64,000 nucleotides of DNA. Origin: Mesostigma viride (taxonomy: Eukaryota > Streptophyta > Mesostigmatophyceae > Mesostigmatales > Mesostigmataceae). The notes below the pieces were generated by a model. That model had not been told where the DNA came from. It worked only from the letters and a program-made list of their open reading frames with translations, and searched no databases. Each line of letters starts with the position of its first letter. The first letter of the stretch is position 1. This document shows positions 13,301 to 22,873 of the stretch, piece by piece. The translations under genes were made by a program, and so were the position numbers. The DNA lies in assembly GCA_009746045.1 (NCBI GenBank), contig RPFO01000156.1, forward strand, positions 64,001-128,000, read 5' to 3'.

Positions 13301-16300
13301 TGACGCAGCGAGTGGGGTGGATGGGAACCCGACCCATGGACACATGACGGAGCGAGTGGGGTGGATGGGAACCCTACCCATGGACACATGGCGGAGCGAG
13401 TGGGGGAACCCGACCCATGGACACATGACGGAGCGAGTGGGGTGGATGGGAACCCGACCCATGGACACATGACGGAGCGAGTGGGGTGGATGGGAACCCG
13501 ACCCATGGACACATGACGGAGCGAGTGGGGTGGATGGGAACCCGACCCATGGACACATGACGGAGCGAGTGGGGTGGATGGGAACCCGACCCATGGACAC
13601 ATGACGGAGCGAGTGGGGTGGATGGGAACCCGACCCATGGACACATGGCGGAGCGAGTGGGGTGGATGGGAACCCGACCCATGGACACATGGCGGAGCGA
13701 GTGGGGTGGATGGGAACCCGACCCATGGACACATGACGGAGCGAGTGGGGTGGATGGGAACCCGACCCATGGACACATGACGCAGCGAGTGGGGTGGATG
13801 GGAACCCTACCCATGGACACATGACGCAGCGAGTGGGGTGGATGGGAACCCGACCCATGGGCACATGACGCAGCGAGTGGGGTGGATGGGAACCCGACCC
13901 ATGGACACATGACGGAGCGAGTGGGGTGGATGGGAACCCTACCCATGGACACATGACGCAGCGAGTGGGGTGGATGGGAACCCGACCCATGGACACATGA
14001 CGCAGCGAGTGGGGTGGATGGGAACCCTACCCATGGACACATGACGCAGCGAGTGGGGTGGATGGGAACCCGACCCATGGACACATGACGGAGCGAGTGG
14101 GGTGGATGGGAACCCGACCCATGGACACATGACGGAGCGAGTGGGGTGGATGGGAACCCGACCCATGGACACATGACGGAGCGAGTGGGGTGGATGGGAA
14201 CCCGACCCATGGACACATGGCGGAGCGAGTGGGGTGGATGGGAACCCGACCCATGGACACATGGCGGAGCGAGTGGGGTGGATGGGAACCCGACCCATGG
14301 ACACATGACGGAGCGAGTGGGGTGGATGGGAACCCGACCCATGGACACATGACGGAGCGAGTGGGGTGGATGGGAACCCGACCCATGGACACATGACGGA
14401 GCGAGTGGGGTGGATGGGAACCCGACCCATGGACACATGGCGGAGCGAGTGGGGTGGATGGGAACCCGACCCATGGACACATGGCGGAGCGAGTGGGGTG
14501 GATGGGAACCCGACCCATGGACACATGACGGAGCGAGTGGGGTGGATGGGAACCCGACCCATGGACACATGACGCAGCGAGTGGGGTGGATGGGAACCCT
14601 ACCCATGGACACATGACGCAGCGAGTGGGGTGGATGGGAACCCGACCCATGGGCACATGACGCAGCGAGTGGGGTGGATGGGAACCCGACCCATGGACAC
14701 ATGACGGAGCGAGTGGGGTGGATGGGAACCCGACCCATGGGCACATGACGCAGCGAGTGGGGTGGATGGGAACCCGACCCATGGACACATGACGCAGCGA
14801 GTGGGGTGGATGGGAACCCTACCCATGGACACATGACGCAGCGAGTGGGGTGGATGGGAACCCGACCCATGGACACATGACGGAGCGAGTGGGGTGGATG
14901 GGAACCCGACCCATGGACACATGACGGAGCGAGTGGGGTGGATGGGAACCCGACCCATGGACACATGACGGAGCGAGTGGGGTGGATGGGAACCCGACCC
15001 ATGGACACATGACGGAGCGAGTGGGGTGGATGGGAACCCTACCCATGGGCACATGACGCAGCGAGTGGGGTGGATGGGAACCCGACCCATGGACACATGA
15101 CGCAGCGAGTGGGGTGGATGGGAACCCGACCCATGGACACATGACGCAGCGAGTGGGGTGGATGGGAACCCTACCCATGGACACATGACGCAGCGAGTGG
15201 GGTGGATGGGAACCCGACCCATGGGCACATGACGCAGCGAGTGGGGTGGATGGGAACCCTACCCATGGACACATGACGCAGCGAGTGGGGTGGATGGGAA
15301 CCCGACCCATGGACACATGACGGAGCGAGTGGGGTGGATGGGAACCCTACCCATGGACACATGACGCAGCGAGTGGGGTGGATGGGAACCCGACCCATGG
15401 ACACATGACGCAGCGAGTGGGGTGGATGGGAACCCGACCCATGGACACATGACGGAGCGAGTGGGGTGGATGGGAACCCTACCCATGGACACATGACGGA
15501 GCGAGTGGGGGAACCCGACCCATGGACACATGACGCAGCGAGTGGGGTGGATGGGAACCCGACCCATGGACACATGACGCAGCGAGTGGGGTGGATGGGA
15601 ACCCGACCCATGGACACATGACGGAGCGAGTGGGGTGGATGGGAACCCTACCCATGGACACATGACGGAGCGAGTGGGGTGGATGGGAACCCGACCCATG
15701 GACACATGACGGAGCGAGTGGGGTGGATGGGAACCCGACCCATGGACACATGACGGAGCGAGTGGGGTGGATGGGAACCCGACCCATGGACACATGACGG
15801 AGCGAGTGGGGTGGATGGGAACCCGACCCATGGACACATGACGGAGCGAGTGGGGTGGATGGGAACCCGACCCATGGGCACATGACGCAGCGAGTGGGGT
15901 GGATGGGAACCCGACCCATGGACACATGACGGAGCGAGTGGGGTGGATGGGAACCCGACCCATGGACACATGACGGAGCGAGTGGGGTGGATGGGAACCC
16001 GACCCATGGACACATGACGCAGCGAGTGGGGTGGATGGGAACCCTACCCATGGACACATGACGGAGCGAGTGGGGTGGATGGGAACCCGACCCATGGACA
16101 CATGACGGAGCGAGTGGGGTGGATGGGAACCCTACCCATGGGCACATGACGCAGCGAGTGGGGTGGATGGGAACCCGACCCATGGGCACATGACGCAGCG
16201 AGTGGGGTGGATGGGAACCCTACCCATGGACACATGACGGAGCGAGTGGGGTGGATGGGAACCCGACCCATGGACACATGACGGAGCGAGTGGGGTGGAT

Positions 16301-17933
16301 GGGAACCCTACCCATGGACACATGACGGAGCGAGTGGGGGAACCCTACCCATGGACACATGACGCAGCGAGTGGGGTGGATGGGAACCCGACCCATGGAC
16401 ACATGACGCAGCGAGTGGGGTGGATGGGAACCCTACCCATGGGCACATGACGCAGCGAGTGGGGTGGATGGGAACCCTACCCATGGACACATGACGGAGC
16501 GAGTGGGGTGGATGGGAACCCGACCCATGGGCACATGACGGAGCGAGTGGGGGAACCCTACCCATGGACACATGACGGAGCGAGTGGGGTGGATGGGAAC
16601 CCGACCCATGGGCACATGACGGAGCGAGTGGGGTGGATGGGAACCCTACCCGTGGGCACATGACGGAGCGAGTGGGGTGGATGGGAACCCTACCCATGGA
16701 CACATGACGCAGCGAGTGGGGTGGATGGGAACCCTACCCATGGGCACATGACGGAGCGAGTGGGGTGGATGGGAACCCGACCCATGGACACATGACGGAG
16801 CGAGTGGGGGAACCCGACCCATGGGCACATGACGGAGCGACACGTTCGAGGAGTAGGAGTTTGGGTTTGGCAGCCTGGACGAGATGGAGACTTCACTCAC
16901 ACCCACGACATTGTTTTCAAAAGTAATGTGGACAAGGCAGTGTTGGATTGAGAATAGCGCAGTACAGATTGCTGCTCTCTTACCTTTCTCAGTCCGTGTC
17001 AGGCAGGACATCCTTGCCTCACGCAGGGGTATCAGAAGTGGAAAACTCTATTTTCATGGCCTGAAAATGCAACCATGCTTGTCCCAACTAGGTGCATTCG
17101 AGCATAAATTAAGGAGACTGATTTGGTGCCATACACACATGTCGATGAGTTGCCATGCAAGCGTGCAGGTACCTGCATCCCCCTCCCGAAAATGCATGCC
17201 CCGGCCCCCACGCCGCAACCCCACACACTCACGACCCCATGGATGCCCAGCCCTTTGGCCGGCCTCTTATATCCATCCTGCCAAGGAAACTTGGGCATCG
17301 TGCCGAGACGTGGCAATTTCCATCGCAGTTTACCATGAGACCTGCAGGACAAACCCACCGCCATGTGGTGACAGGTAATGAACGTGTACTTAAAATAGTT
17401 TTTATGTTCCAGCACCCCACATGCTATTCTGGCCGAACTGCACAACAGTAATACTAGAAATGGTCATGTCCATAAACACTTGGTGAAGCATCTAGTCAAA
17501 ACAAGGAACGTGGTCTACATACCTTCCGGAATTCCCCAGTCGGTTGGCTCGAGCGGCGGAGCCGTCGGGGGAGGTGCGGGAGGTCGGTCTTGCCGAGGCA
17601 GCTCGTTTCGAACGACAGGAGGTAGTACCACGCGCTGCCCCCCCGGCAGGGTTGCCACGCCGGCATCGTTGTGAGTGTCGTCTCTTTTCCTCTTGAGAGC
17701 ATCAGAGCGTTGCTCAATTTGCTGCTAAGTCATCAACAGGGGAAGTAATGGAGAAGCAGAACGGATAAGCCCGCCAGGTACACGCGTGCAAATGCCATTA
17801 GAATAGATTTATGAAACGATAAATTCCCCCAGAACAAGATACGTGCACAGTACACCTCACAAGACCCCATAGCGTATAGCAACCTTACCTCCTTCGTACT
17901 CGCCAGGGAGGTTTCCGGCGGCTGGCCCTCCAT
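49..17933 (-). CDS. RNGTT: mRNA capping enzyme (RNA 5'-triphosphatase + guanylyltransferase), 14 exons, C-terminus beyond window
   Basis: Adds the 5' cap to nascent Pol II transcripts in the nucleus. The N-terminal domain removes the gamma-phosphate and the C-terminal domain transfers GMP through a lysine-GMP intermediate. Minus-strand exons, 5' to 3': 17933-17889, 17724-17523, 12665-12514, 11755-11672, 11296-11234, 9972-9805, 8960-8781, 7313-7170, 5408-5326 (or from 5393), 4656-4500, 3479-3333, 2480-2376, 1286-1188, 138-49. All junctions are GT-AG and phases match throughout, giving 573 residues in the window. The ATG at 17933 opens a short leader exon; residues 16-82 are charged then proline-rich, with an NLS-like KRKRDD. 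The last visible exon ends in motif V, so the OB-fold C-terminus lies outside. Introns are very large and repeat-filled. Family assignment is secure; exact edges of exons 1, 2 and 9 are less so. Confidence 0.93.
1050..1096 (-). repeat. Degenerate copy of the exon 13 5' splice-site border
   Basis: This segment matches 1164-1210, the end of exon 13 and start of its intron, with roughly 80 percent identity over about 45 bases. It lies about 114 bp further into the intron. The donor GT of the real junction is AT here, so it should not act as a splice site. Confidence 0.7.
1395..1735. repeat. Minisatellite, about 28-bp purine-rich unit
   Basis: About a dozen tandem copies of a unit built from GGGGAGGACAGGAG and GGGAAGGCGA, in the intron between exons 12 and 13 of the capping gene. 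On the minus strand it is a C/T-rich tract. It generates long spurious reading frames with no family resemblance. Confidence 0.9.
2166..2300 (-). repeat. Two degenerate copies of the exon 12 5' splice-site border
   Basis: Copies at 2166-2212 and 2249-2296 match the real border at 2361-2407. The core is CCCACCCGGCAYGRCT on the plus strand, followed by a CGTAYC-like block. In both copies the minus-strand donor CGG|GTGGGT is intact. Spacing is about 88 and 108 bp. Confidence 0.75.
2540..2662. repeat. GGAAAGGGGGA minisatellite
   Basis: About ten copies of an 11-12 bp purine unit in the intron between exons 11 and 12 of the capping gene. Confidence 0.9.
4190..4300. repeat. Duplicated pyrimidine-rich segment with poly-C runs
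   Basis: Two copies of a CATTTTCTGTTT-rich segment ending in poly-C and CTTCGCCCCCC, in the intron after exon 10. No coding signal. Confidence 0.7.
4383..4424 (-). repeat. Copy of the exon 10 5' splice-site border
   Basis: This matches 4477-4518, the end of exon 10. It shares CAAAGAAGGC and ACCCACCTTG with an 8-base variable middle, 94 bp away. The minus-strand donor CAAG|GTGGGT is identical to the real one. Confidence 0.7.
5642..6945. mobile_element. hAT-like non-autonomous element (MITE) inside a capping-enzyme intron
   Basis: The left end reads CAGTGTAAAAAGATTCGG. The right end, reverse complemented, reads CAGTGTAAAAATATTCGG, giving an 18-bp terminal inverted repeat with one mismatch. 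Further ATTCGG motifs cluster just inside both ends, as hAT transposase-binding repeats often do. Eight-base flanks CCCTAGCC and CCCTCCTC match at 5 of 8 positions, an eroded or microsatellite-blurred target duplication. About 1.3 kb, no recognisable transposase. It lies in the intron between capping exons 8 and 9. Confidence 0.75.
6946..7092. repeat. (CCCT)n microsatellite
   Basis: Nearly uninterrupted CCTC/CCCT tract next to the right end of the hAT-like MITE. Confidence 0.95.
7097..7117 (-). repeat. Exact copy of an internal segment of exon 8
   Basis: Twenty-one bases starting CTGGTGGTCCAGCGG are identical to 7206-7226, inside exon 8 of the capping gene, 109 bp away in the adjoining intron. 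Confidence 0.8.
7984..8190. repeat. 24-bp tandem repeat
   Basis: About eight copies of a unit built from CCATATTTACCACTG and CCCATGATG, in the intron between exons 7 and 8. The unit is a multiple of three, so several frames stay open on both strands; no protein is proposed. Confidence 0.92.
8230..8765 (-). repeat. Degenerate array of exon 7 5' splice-site borders
   Basis: Copies at about 8247-8282, 8551-8590 and 8681-8710 resemble the true border at 8767-8800 (AGCCACCCACCGCCGCCTCC). Each retains a minus-strand GTGG donor after GAGGC. Between them, a CACAGTTCAAGTGCAG block is repeated at 8310-8420 and 8717. The whole stretch looks like decayed tandem duplications seeded at the exon edge. Confidence 0.65.
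8781..12665 (-). CDS. RNGTT: Capping enzyme exons 3-7: RNA 5'-triphosphatase domain
   Basis: This section encodes the cysteine-phosphatase-like triphosphatase. Exon 3 opens with the family's GW-x-x-CP start of the domain. Exon 4 carries the LVVDLTNTRRYY segment. Exon 6 (9972-9805) has the signature HCTHGFNRTG, with catalytic Cys near residue 213 and Arg near 219. Exon 7 (8960-8781) has ARPDGIYKEDYLSELYRL, matching the helix that ends the domain in plant and animal enzymes. Exon 6 holds an extra Glu/Arg/Gly-rich loop before the catalytic strand. All residues needed for activity are visible, so the domain looks functional. Confidence 0.93.
9567..9722. repeat. (CCCCT)n microsatellite
   Basis: CCTCCCCTCC tract in the intron between exons 6 and 7 of the capping gene. 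Confidence 0.95.
10518..10620. repeat. Poly-C / CCCCACC tract
   Basis: Long C-rich run in the intron between exons 5 and 6. Around it, 10645-10680 and 10980-11040 are two diverged copies of a segment starting CCAGGGGGGTA and ending in CCCCTTG, a further intron-internal duplication. Confidence 0.85.
11815..12040 (-). repeat. Three degenerate copies of the exon 4 3' splice-site border
   Basis: The true border (11735-11765) has four relatives spaced about 80-98 bp, counting itself. Copies are at about 11815-11852, 11909-11945 and 12004-12040. Read on the minus strand they give LGLVVDLTN (real), YGLVIEPHA, LGLVIKPHA and LRLVVNLTH. The copy at 11909-11945 keeps the CCCCCCAG acceptor; the other two have lost the AG. 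Confidence 0.8.
12827..16840. repeat. 44-bp minisatellite, about 90 units
   Basis: The tandem unit is built from GAGTGGGGTGGATGGGAACC, CGACCCATGGACACATGAC and GGAGC. Recurrent variants are CGACCC/CTACCC, GGACA/GGGCA and CGGAGC/CGCAGC. A few units lack ten bases (GTGGATGGGA). It lies in the intron between capping exons 2 and 3, about 160 bp upstream of the exon 3 acceptor. Because 44 is not a multiple of three and the unit lacks minus-strand stops, frames of several hundred codons run through it. These are artefacts, not genes. Confidence 0.97.
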
Positions 17934-18404
17934 TGGACAGGGATTGCAAGTAATAACAAGTGCTTTCAAACTTCAACGCAAACCCCATCTATAAAAGACC
18001 GTGGCATGCACATCCAAACCATTCCAGATAGAAGACCGGATTAAATGTGAAACACCGCGGCTTCTAGATTAACGCGTGCAGCCACCCTTCTGAAGGACGC
18101 CAACATACCACTATAGTATAAATTAAGAAGAGGGGCGGAACGACTATAGTTACATCAACCCTACGATCAGAATAAGCATCTTGTAGAGATAATCACAAAA
18201 AGAGAAGCCCCATTCTTTCTTCCCCGCGAAGGCGTTGTGTAAGCGCCTAATTACTGGATATGGGATCGAACTCACAAGGTGGCGTGTGCACATTGCACAG
18301 CATAGGTAATTATCGGGATCGGTAAATCGACATTGCTACAGTACGGCCTAAGTAGTTTCGAAACACATATCGCCACTGAATCGAAACACAGCCCTAGTAC
18401 TTAC
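17934..18404 (-). promoter_or_regulatory. Presumed upstream region of the capping enzyme gene
   Basis: This is the 470-bp gap between the ATG at 17933 and the hAT-like element at 18405. A TATA-like TCTATAAAAG on the plus strand (about 17988-17997) would suit rightward transcription; for the capping gene only the weaker CTTTTATAGA is available, about 60 bases before the ATG. No firm promoter motif can be assigned. Confidence 0.3.
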
Positions 18405-18697
18405 TAGGGCTGGGACATCCGGGTCATTTCGCGACCCGAACACGAACACGAACACCTGGGGAGAGTACCCGAACCCGAATACCGAACATGTTCGGTACAT
18501 TCCCAGGTTACCCGAACCCGAACCCGAACATGTTCGGTACAGTATGAATTCACGCCTTAAGTTGGGTTGGCTTAAGTTGTGTTCTCACGCCTTCGGTTGG
18601 GTCGAATTGGATTTCGGCATTCCAAGTTCAAAGTAGTTCATCATAGTTCATCATATGTTTTAGTATCTTGAGTTCAAATTAGTAGAATTTAGTAGGG

Positions 18698-18760
18698 TCA
18701 TTCACGCCTTAAGTTGGGTTCACGCCTCAAAACCACGAACCCAACTTAAGGCGTGAATGA
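18698..18760. repeat. Perfect 24-bp inverted repeat (hairpin)
   Basis: The left arm 18698-18721 begins TCATTCACGCCTTAAG. The right arm 18737-18760 is its exact reverse complement, with a 15-base loop. A further partial copy of the arm starts near 18550. Inside the hAT-like element. Confidence 0.9.
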
Positions 18761-19054
18761 CTGTACAGGTTTAAGGTGACCCGAACCCGAACCCGAACAT
18801 TACCCGAACATTTTACCGAACACGAACAATTCATAACGATACACTTGTGAGTTGGATACGGACACCATCGAGGACAATTGAACTGTCACAAAAGAAAGCA
18901 AAATGCTAGCTGTCGTCTGAACTTCTGAAGCCGATAGAAACAAACCTTCATACTTTGTTGTCTTTTTCATTGGCTGGTACTGAACTGTCGAATGATAAGT
19001 GAAAAGTTCTGCGGTTTGGTACTGAAAAATTCGGCTGAAAACAATAACAACAAC

Positions 19055-19757
19055 CAGGGGGGGTGGAAAAAAACAAGAAAATTTACATCATGCTGGATTT
19101 TCCGGGTAAATGGGTATTTTTATCATGCTGGATTCGAGTAGATCTCGCGAAAACAAGCATGTTTGCCACTGGTCGCAACCCCAGGGGGTCTCTAGGTTAG
19201 AAGTTACAGAGCCTCAAAAACCGTTAACTTAAAGGGTAGGTAGGTAGGGTGCCGGGCCGATATGGGTTTTTTACAACAAAACACTTGGATTTTCTGCTAG
19301 CTCCCTCTATGGTCGGAATTTTGAAACGGTTTGACGGACAAACTGATAGCACTTGACGAGCTGAACCCAAATCTGCAGTCAAAATTTTGGCAGGTACCAT
19401 AGAGGGGGGGGGGTTGCCCGCAAGATGGTGCTGCCCCTAGGCACGGAAGTATGCTGCCGTCTGCCACCACTCAAGGCTTCGGCTCATATCCAGCGCCGTG
19501 CTGTGCCAGTATCGCGTCGCGCCGGCCAACGACCCATTTTAGAAAACCGGAATTTTCCCATACACCAATATGCTCAAACGGTAGAGCTCGCGGAGCTGAT
19601 CATTTTGCTCCCTAGGTCGACCCCTAAACTGAAACCCTTGGGACCTCAGGGTTTTGCTAGGTATAGCGTCTACGTGCTAGGTAGGTAGGGTCAAAGGGCC
19701 AGCTTTTGGAAAATTTCAGCATGGTGTCTGATATTTTTGTTTTTTCCACCCCCCCTG
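19055..19757. mobile_element. Nested hAT-like element with perfect 8-bp target duplication
   Basis: Begins CAGGGGGGGTGGAAAAAA and ends with its reverse complement (TTTTTTCCACCCCCCCTG). Both flanks are ACAACAAC, an 8-bp duplication as expected for hAT elements. About 703 bp, no coding content recognised. It sits inside the 18405-20204 element and therefore inserted later. The target is CAA-rich, so a chance repeat contribution to the duplication cannot be excluded. Confidence 0.78.
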
Positions 19758-20345
19758 ACAACAACCGAAAAGTATGTAAATGTTCGGTACCGGGTCAGAG
19801 GCGGACATGTTCGCCCCGTTTCCCAGGGTGACCCGAACACGGACACGAACATGTTCGGTAAGTTTCCAGGGCGACCCGCCCGGTTTCCAAGGTGACCCGA
19901 ACACGGACACGAACATGTTCGGTAAGTTTCCAGGGCGACCCGAACCCGAACATCACATGTTCGGCCGAACATTTTAAATGCACAAGGATACACGGCATTT
20001 CCATCACCATTCATCTTCATCATCCCGAACGACTCGAACACGCGGACAAGATAACGGCAGGCTCGAGCTACCATGGTCCGGATTCTCCCGATTTCTGGCC
20101 TGCGCTGGTTGTCTCCTTGATTTTAGGCGACCCGAACACCGCACATGTTCGGTATTCGCCCGAACACTGTTCGTGTGCGGTATGCGGCGGATGTCCCAGC
20201 CCTATACCTTACTGTACGGGTACCTGCGGGGAATAAGTATTTTCCCGGTAACTACTGCCTGCGGTACCATGCATCGATCGGTACCACAAGCCACCAACCA
20301 GACCCACGCCCCCACCGACCCACCCCCACACGTCCAGGTACATAC

Positions 20346-20466
20346 ATCCTGCACCAAGCACTCATCGAGGAGAGAACCGACTGCCGTTCCGCGTTGCGGT
20401 TTCCGGCCAGGCGGAGGTCGGGGGCCACGTCGATGTGCATCCGGGAAATATCCATGGATGCTGTAT
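20346..20466 (-). other. Candidate isolated coding exon, unassigned
   Basis: Between an acceptor CCAG at 20467-20470 and a possible GTATGT donor at 20345-20340, one minus-strand frame reads MDISRMHIDVAPDLRLAGNR and onward with amphipathic composition. No partner exon is identified. It could be a decayed gene or chance; the rest of 20205-20637 shows nothing recognisable. Confidence 0.22.
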
Positions 20467-20652
20467 CTGGTAATGTGCTCTCCCATCTATGCCACTCAGT
20501 CCATCATCGAGGCTACTTCAGATCATCTGAGGCATGCGATCGATTGCTAGGATACATCTTGTTCAGTTGTGAACTCACGCATAGGAAATCATTTTCTATT
20601 GAATAGGCAACGGTCCAGTGCCATGGCAACTTCCAATGCCAAGTGCCATTAA

Positions 20653-20801
20653 AAAATTAAATTAAATTATAACATGCCTCCGTGGGGAGGTCATGTAGCA
20701 CATATTTCATGATGGATGGGAAGCCGCGTGATCGAACTATCCTAACTCTATCTAGAAATCCTAACTGCACTACTGATCATCAAAACGCCTCCTCCGCTTG
20801 G
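20653..20801 (-). mobile_element. LINE 3'-end fragment
   Basis: A (TTAAA)n-type tail, then CATGCCTCCGTGGGGAGG and a 3' UTR that matches 24970-25120 and the 3' end near 47234-47380. Both sides are flanked by GCCAAGTGCCATTAA (20638-20652 and 20802-20816), a 15-bp target duplication. Only about 150 bp of the element was inserted, typical of 5'-truncated LINEs. Confidence 0.8.
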
Positions 20802-20816
20802 GCCAAGTGCCATTAA

Positions 20817-22857
20817 TTAATTAATTAATTATCAACATCACTCCGTTGGGAGTAGATGTAGCACATAGCCCTGAGAAGGGGCATATGGCTTTTAATACAT
20901 TCTAGGCTACTTCATGCAAGGGTGGGAATGTAAGCTACCCCTGCTCTAGGTGCACCAGGGCACCCGCACCCTCATGGTCTATCACGCTATGCCCGGGTAA
21001 GGGGGGAGCATGCCTGTGAGGGGGAAGAGCATCATGGCTATACAAAAACTAGAGCGTGGCATCTCAGCAGAGAGCAGCTCTCTGCATGGGCACAGCATTA
21101 CTAAATAAAACTAGGCATCGTCTGGAGTGTGGCTCATCATAGGCACACATGTACATGATTACATAAAGCGCGTGGCTTAGCTGGAATAGGGCCTCTAGGA
21201 GGCGTACATGTACATGGCCACGGTCTATCTATTCTACACTACTACTGCTGTATTCCCCTAAGCTGGGGCGTCTGGAGTCGCTGGGGCCGCGGGGGTCGCC
21301 TGCCAGGGCTTGTGGCCGACGTAGATGGCCGCCCCCTTCCAGTACACCGGCTGCCCCGCCTTGGTCTGCCGGAGCTGGAGGTAGGTCGGCCATAGCTCCC
21401 GTCGCCGTTGTTGCTGCGCCAGGGTCAAGTCGTCATCAAGGGTGAAGAGAGTCTTCTCGAGCCGCTTGCGGCGTCTGAGAAAAGAAATCTTGTCCGCCGG
21501 GGTCTTAAAGGTGAGAAGGAGCGGGGGCGGCCCTGCCTTACCCCGCGCGCGGGGAAGGCGGTGGGCGGCCAGCTCGATCTCACCAGTAAGGCCCATGCGA
21601 TCAAGGATTTCTCTCTCAAAAGCACGCGCAAGCTTCTCGGAATTCTCACCTTCCTCCATCTTGAGATTCTTGACAATGACGTTGAGGCTGCGCTTGGCGA
21701 GCTCGGCCTCCTCGCGGAGGTCAAGCGTCTGCCGTTGAAGCTGGGCTGCGACGGCGGAGGTGGTGGAGGTGGTGTGTTGCTTAAGCATGTCCGCCCAGGT
21801 GGTGATGGGAGGAGCATCGCCGGCCAGGCCAGCCGGGGCTGGCTTGGCGGCAATGTCCTTCACCGCCTGGGCGGTGAGGCCTGCGGTGTTCTGCAGAACC
21901 TCGATAGCAATGGCGTTGTCCTTAAGACGCTGGTCGATGTCGCGGAGCTGGGCGGTGATGGAGTCGGTGGAGGCGGAGGGAGGGGGGGGGGGGGTGGAGG
22001 CGAGGAGGGCGGCGGTGGCGGTGGGGATGGTGGGGAGCTCAGCAGCCAGCGTGCCGCCAAGTGCCGCCACATCTGCAGCAATGGGCGTCACGTGCTGTGA
22101 GAGGGCGGCGTGGAGGTGGTGGACGAAGGTGGATTCGGTAATGGGGGCGGGGTGCAGAAGGTCCTCGGCCGAGCGCTTAGTAGTGAGGGTAAAGAGAGCT
22201 GCGAGCTGAAGGCGGGGGCGAGACCAGCCGGCCAGGTTGGTGTCGACTCGGCGGTCTGAGACGCGGTGGGAAAACCGGCCGTCAACTCCGTTGCGAAAAA
22301 ACTGCCCGTGTTGTAATTGAGTTGCTGGCACAGGGCCAGCAGTGAGGCGTGTGACCCGTAAAACACGAGCTCCAGTATCTTGATGGGTGGCATGTCGAAA
22401 AAGGCAGGCCTGTTGACGTCGAAGGTGGTAAAGAGCCTGTCGACGTCAAAATCGCGCTCAGACCAGCTCGGTTCGGCTGGGCGGCTGCGTTTTGGCTCAG
22501 GCGAGGCTGAAGGCGAGGCAGGAAGCCCGGGAGGGTGCTGGACGACCACCAGTGCGCGACTAGTGGCAGCACTGCCTTCCGGCCCTGATGGCGAAGCTGC
22601 AGCCGGAGCTGCAGACGTATTTTCATTGCCGAGCGCAGCCGCCAGGCTGCGTTGCGTCGAGGCGCGTTTATTCGCCATATAGTGCGTTATAGCTTTGGAA
22701 AATTATATCAGCATGTGCGTCTAAGAAAGACGAAGCGATTGTGATATTCACAGCTGAATTCGGGGCTCAAACGTGAAAGTTATGAGCTCCGACAGCCATG
22801 GCTACCTCGTGGCTCGTGGCTCGTGGCATTCCATATGGCCAAGTGCCGATTCCATAT
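20817..22857 (-). mobile_element. ORF1-only non-LTR retroelement, copy A
   Basis: About 2 kb, minus orientation. Flanked by a perfect 16-bp duplication GGCCAAGTGCCATTAA (20801-20816 and 22858-22873). The 3' end has an (ATTA)n tail preceded by the hairpin CTCC-CAAC-GGAG and a UTR shared with the copies at 42059-43842 and 43928-45879. The 5' UTR also matches copy C. It encodes one ORF1-like protein and no reverse transcriptase or endonuclease, so it must be mobilised in trans. Confidence 0.85.
21258..22678 (-). pseudogene. ORF1p-like RNA-binding protein of element A, one frameshift
   Basis: N-terminal part from the ATG at 22678 (MANKRASTQRSLAAALGNEN), with a Pro/Ser-rich stretch and a KRSRP basic patch. 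The frame shifts between about 22330 and 22250, then continues to the stop at 21258. The C-terminal part has a heptad-like segment (QLRDIDQRLKDNAIAIEVLQ) and an RRM-like region beginning RSLNVIVKNLKMEEGENSEK, followed by a basic RRRKRLEK block and a helical end. The order coiled coil, RRM, basic C-terminal domain resembles LINE-1 ORF1p (Transposase_22 type). That resemblance is inferred from pattern only. Confidence 0.7.
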
Positions 22858-22873
22858 GGCCAAGTGCCATTAA

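Larger units (their letters stand above)
18405..20204. mobile_element. hAT-like element, about 1.8 kb, with subterminal palindromes
   Basis: Left end TAGGGCTGGGACATCCG; the right end, reverse complemented, is identical over these 17 bases. Flanking 8-mers GTACTTAC and TACCTTAC agree at the last five bases, consistent with a decayed 8-bp target duplication. Just inside both ends the motif CCGAACATGTTCGG and its half CCGAACACGAACA recur at least eight times, resembling subterminal transposase-binding sites. No transposase frame is recognisable. It is interrupted by a second element at 19055-19757. Confidence 0.78.

Noticed and set aside
12268-15008. Very long minus-strand reading frames (hundreds of codons) of GRVPIHPTR/VGFPSTPLA type
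   Set aside because: They are translations of the 44-bp minisatellite in all three frames, inside an intron; the same peptide blocks appear in each frame because 44 is not a multiple of three.
12827-16840. CRISPR-like array
   Set aside because: Units are contiguous with no unique spacers, in a eukaryotic intron.
18190-18340. tRNA-like sequence with GAGTTCGATCC and a TAATTAC/GTAATTA stem on the minus strand
   Set aside because: The spacing is too short (about 65 bases), the T-stem mispairs and extra bases separate it from the acceptor stem.
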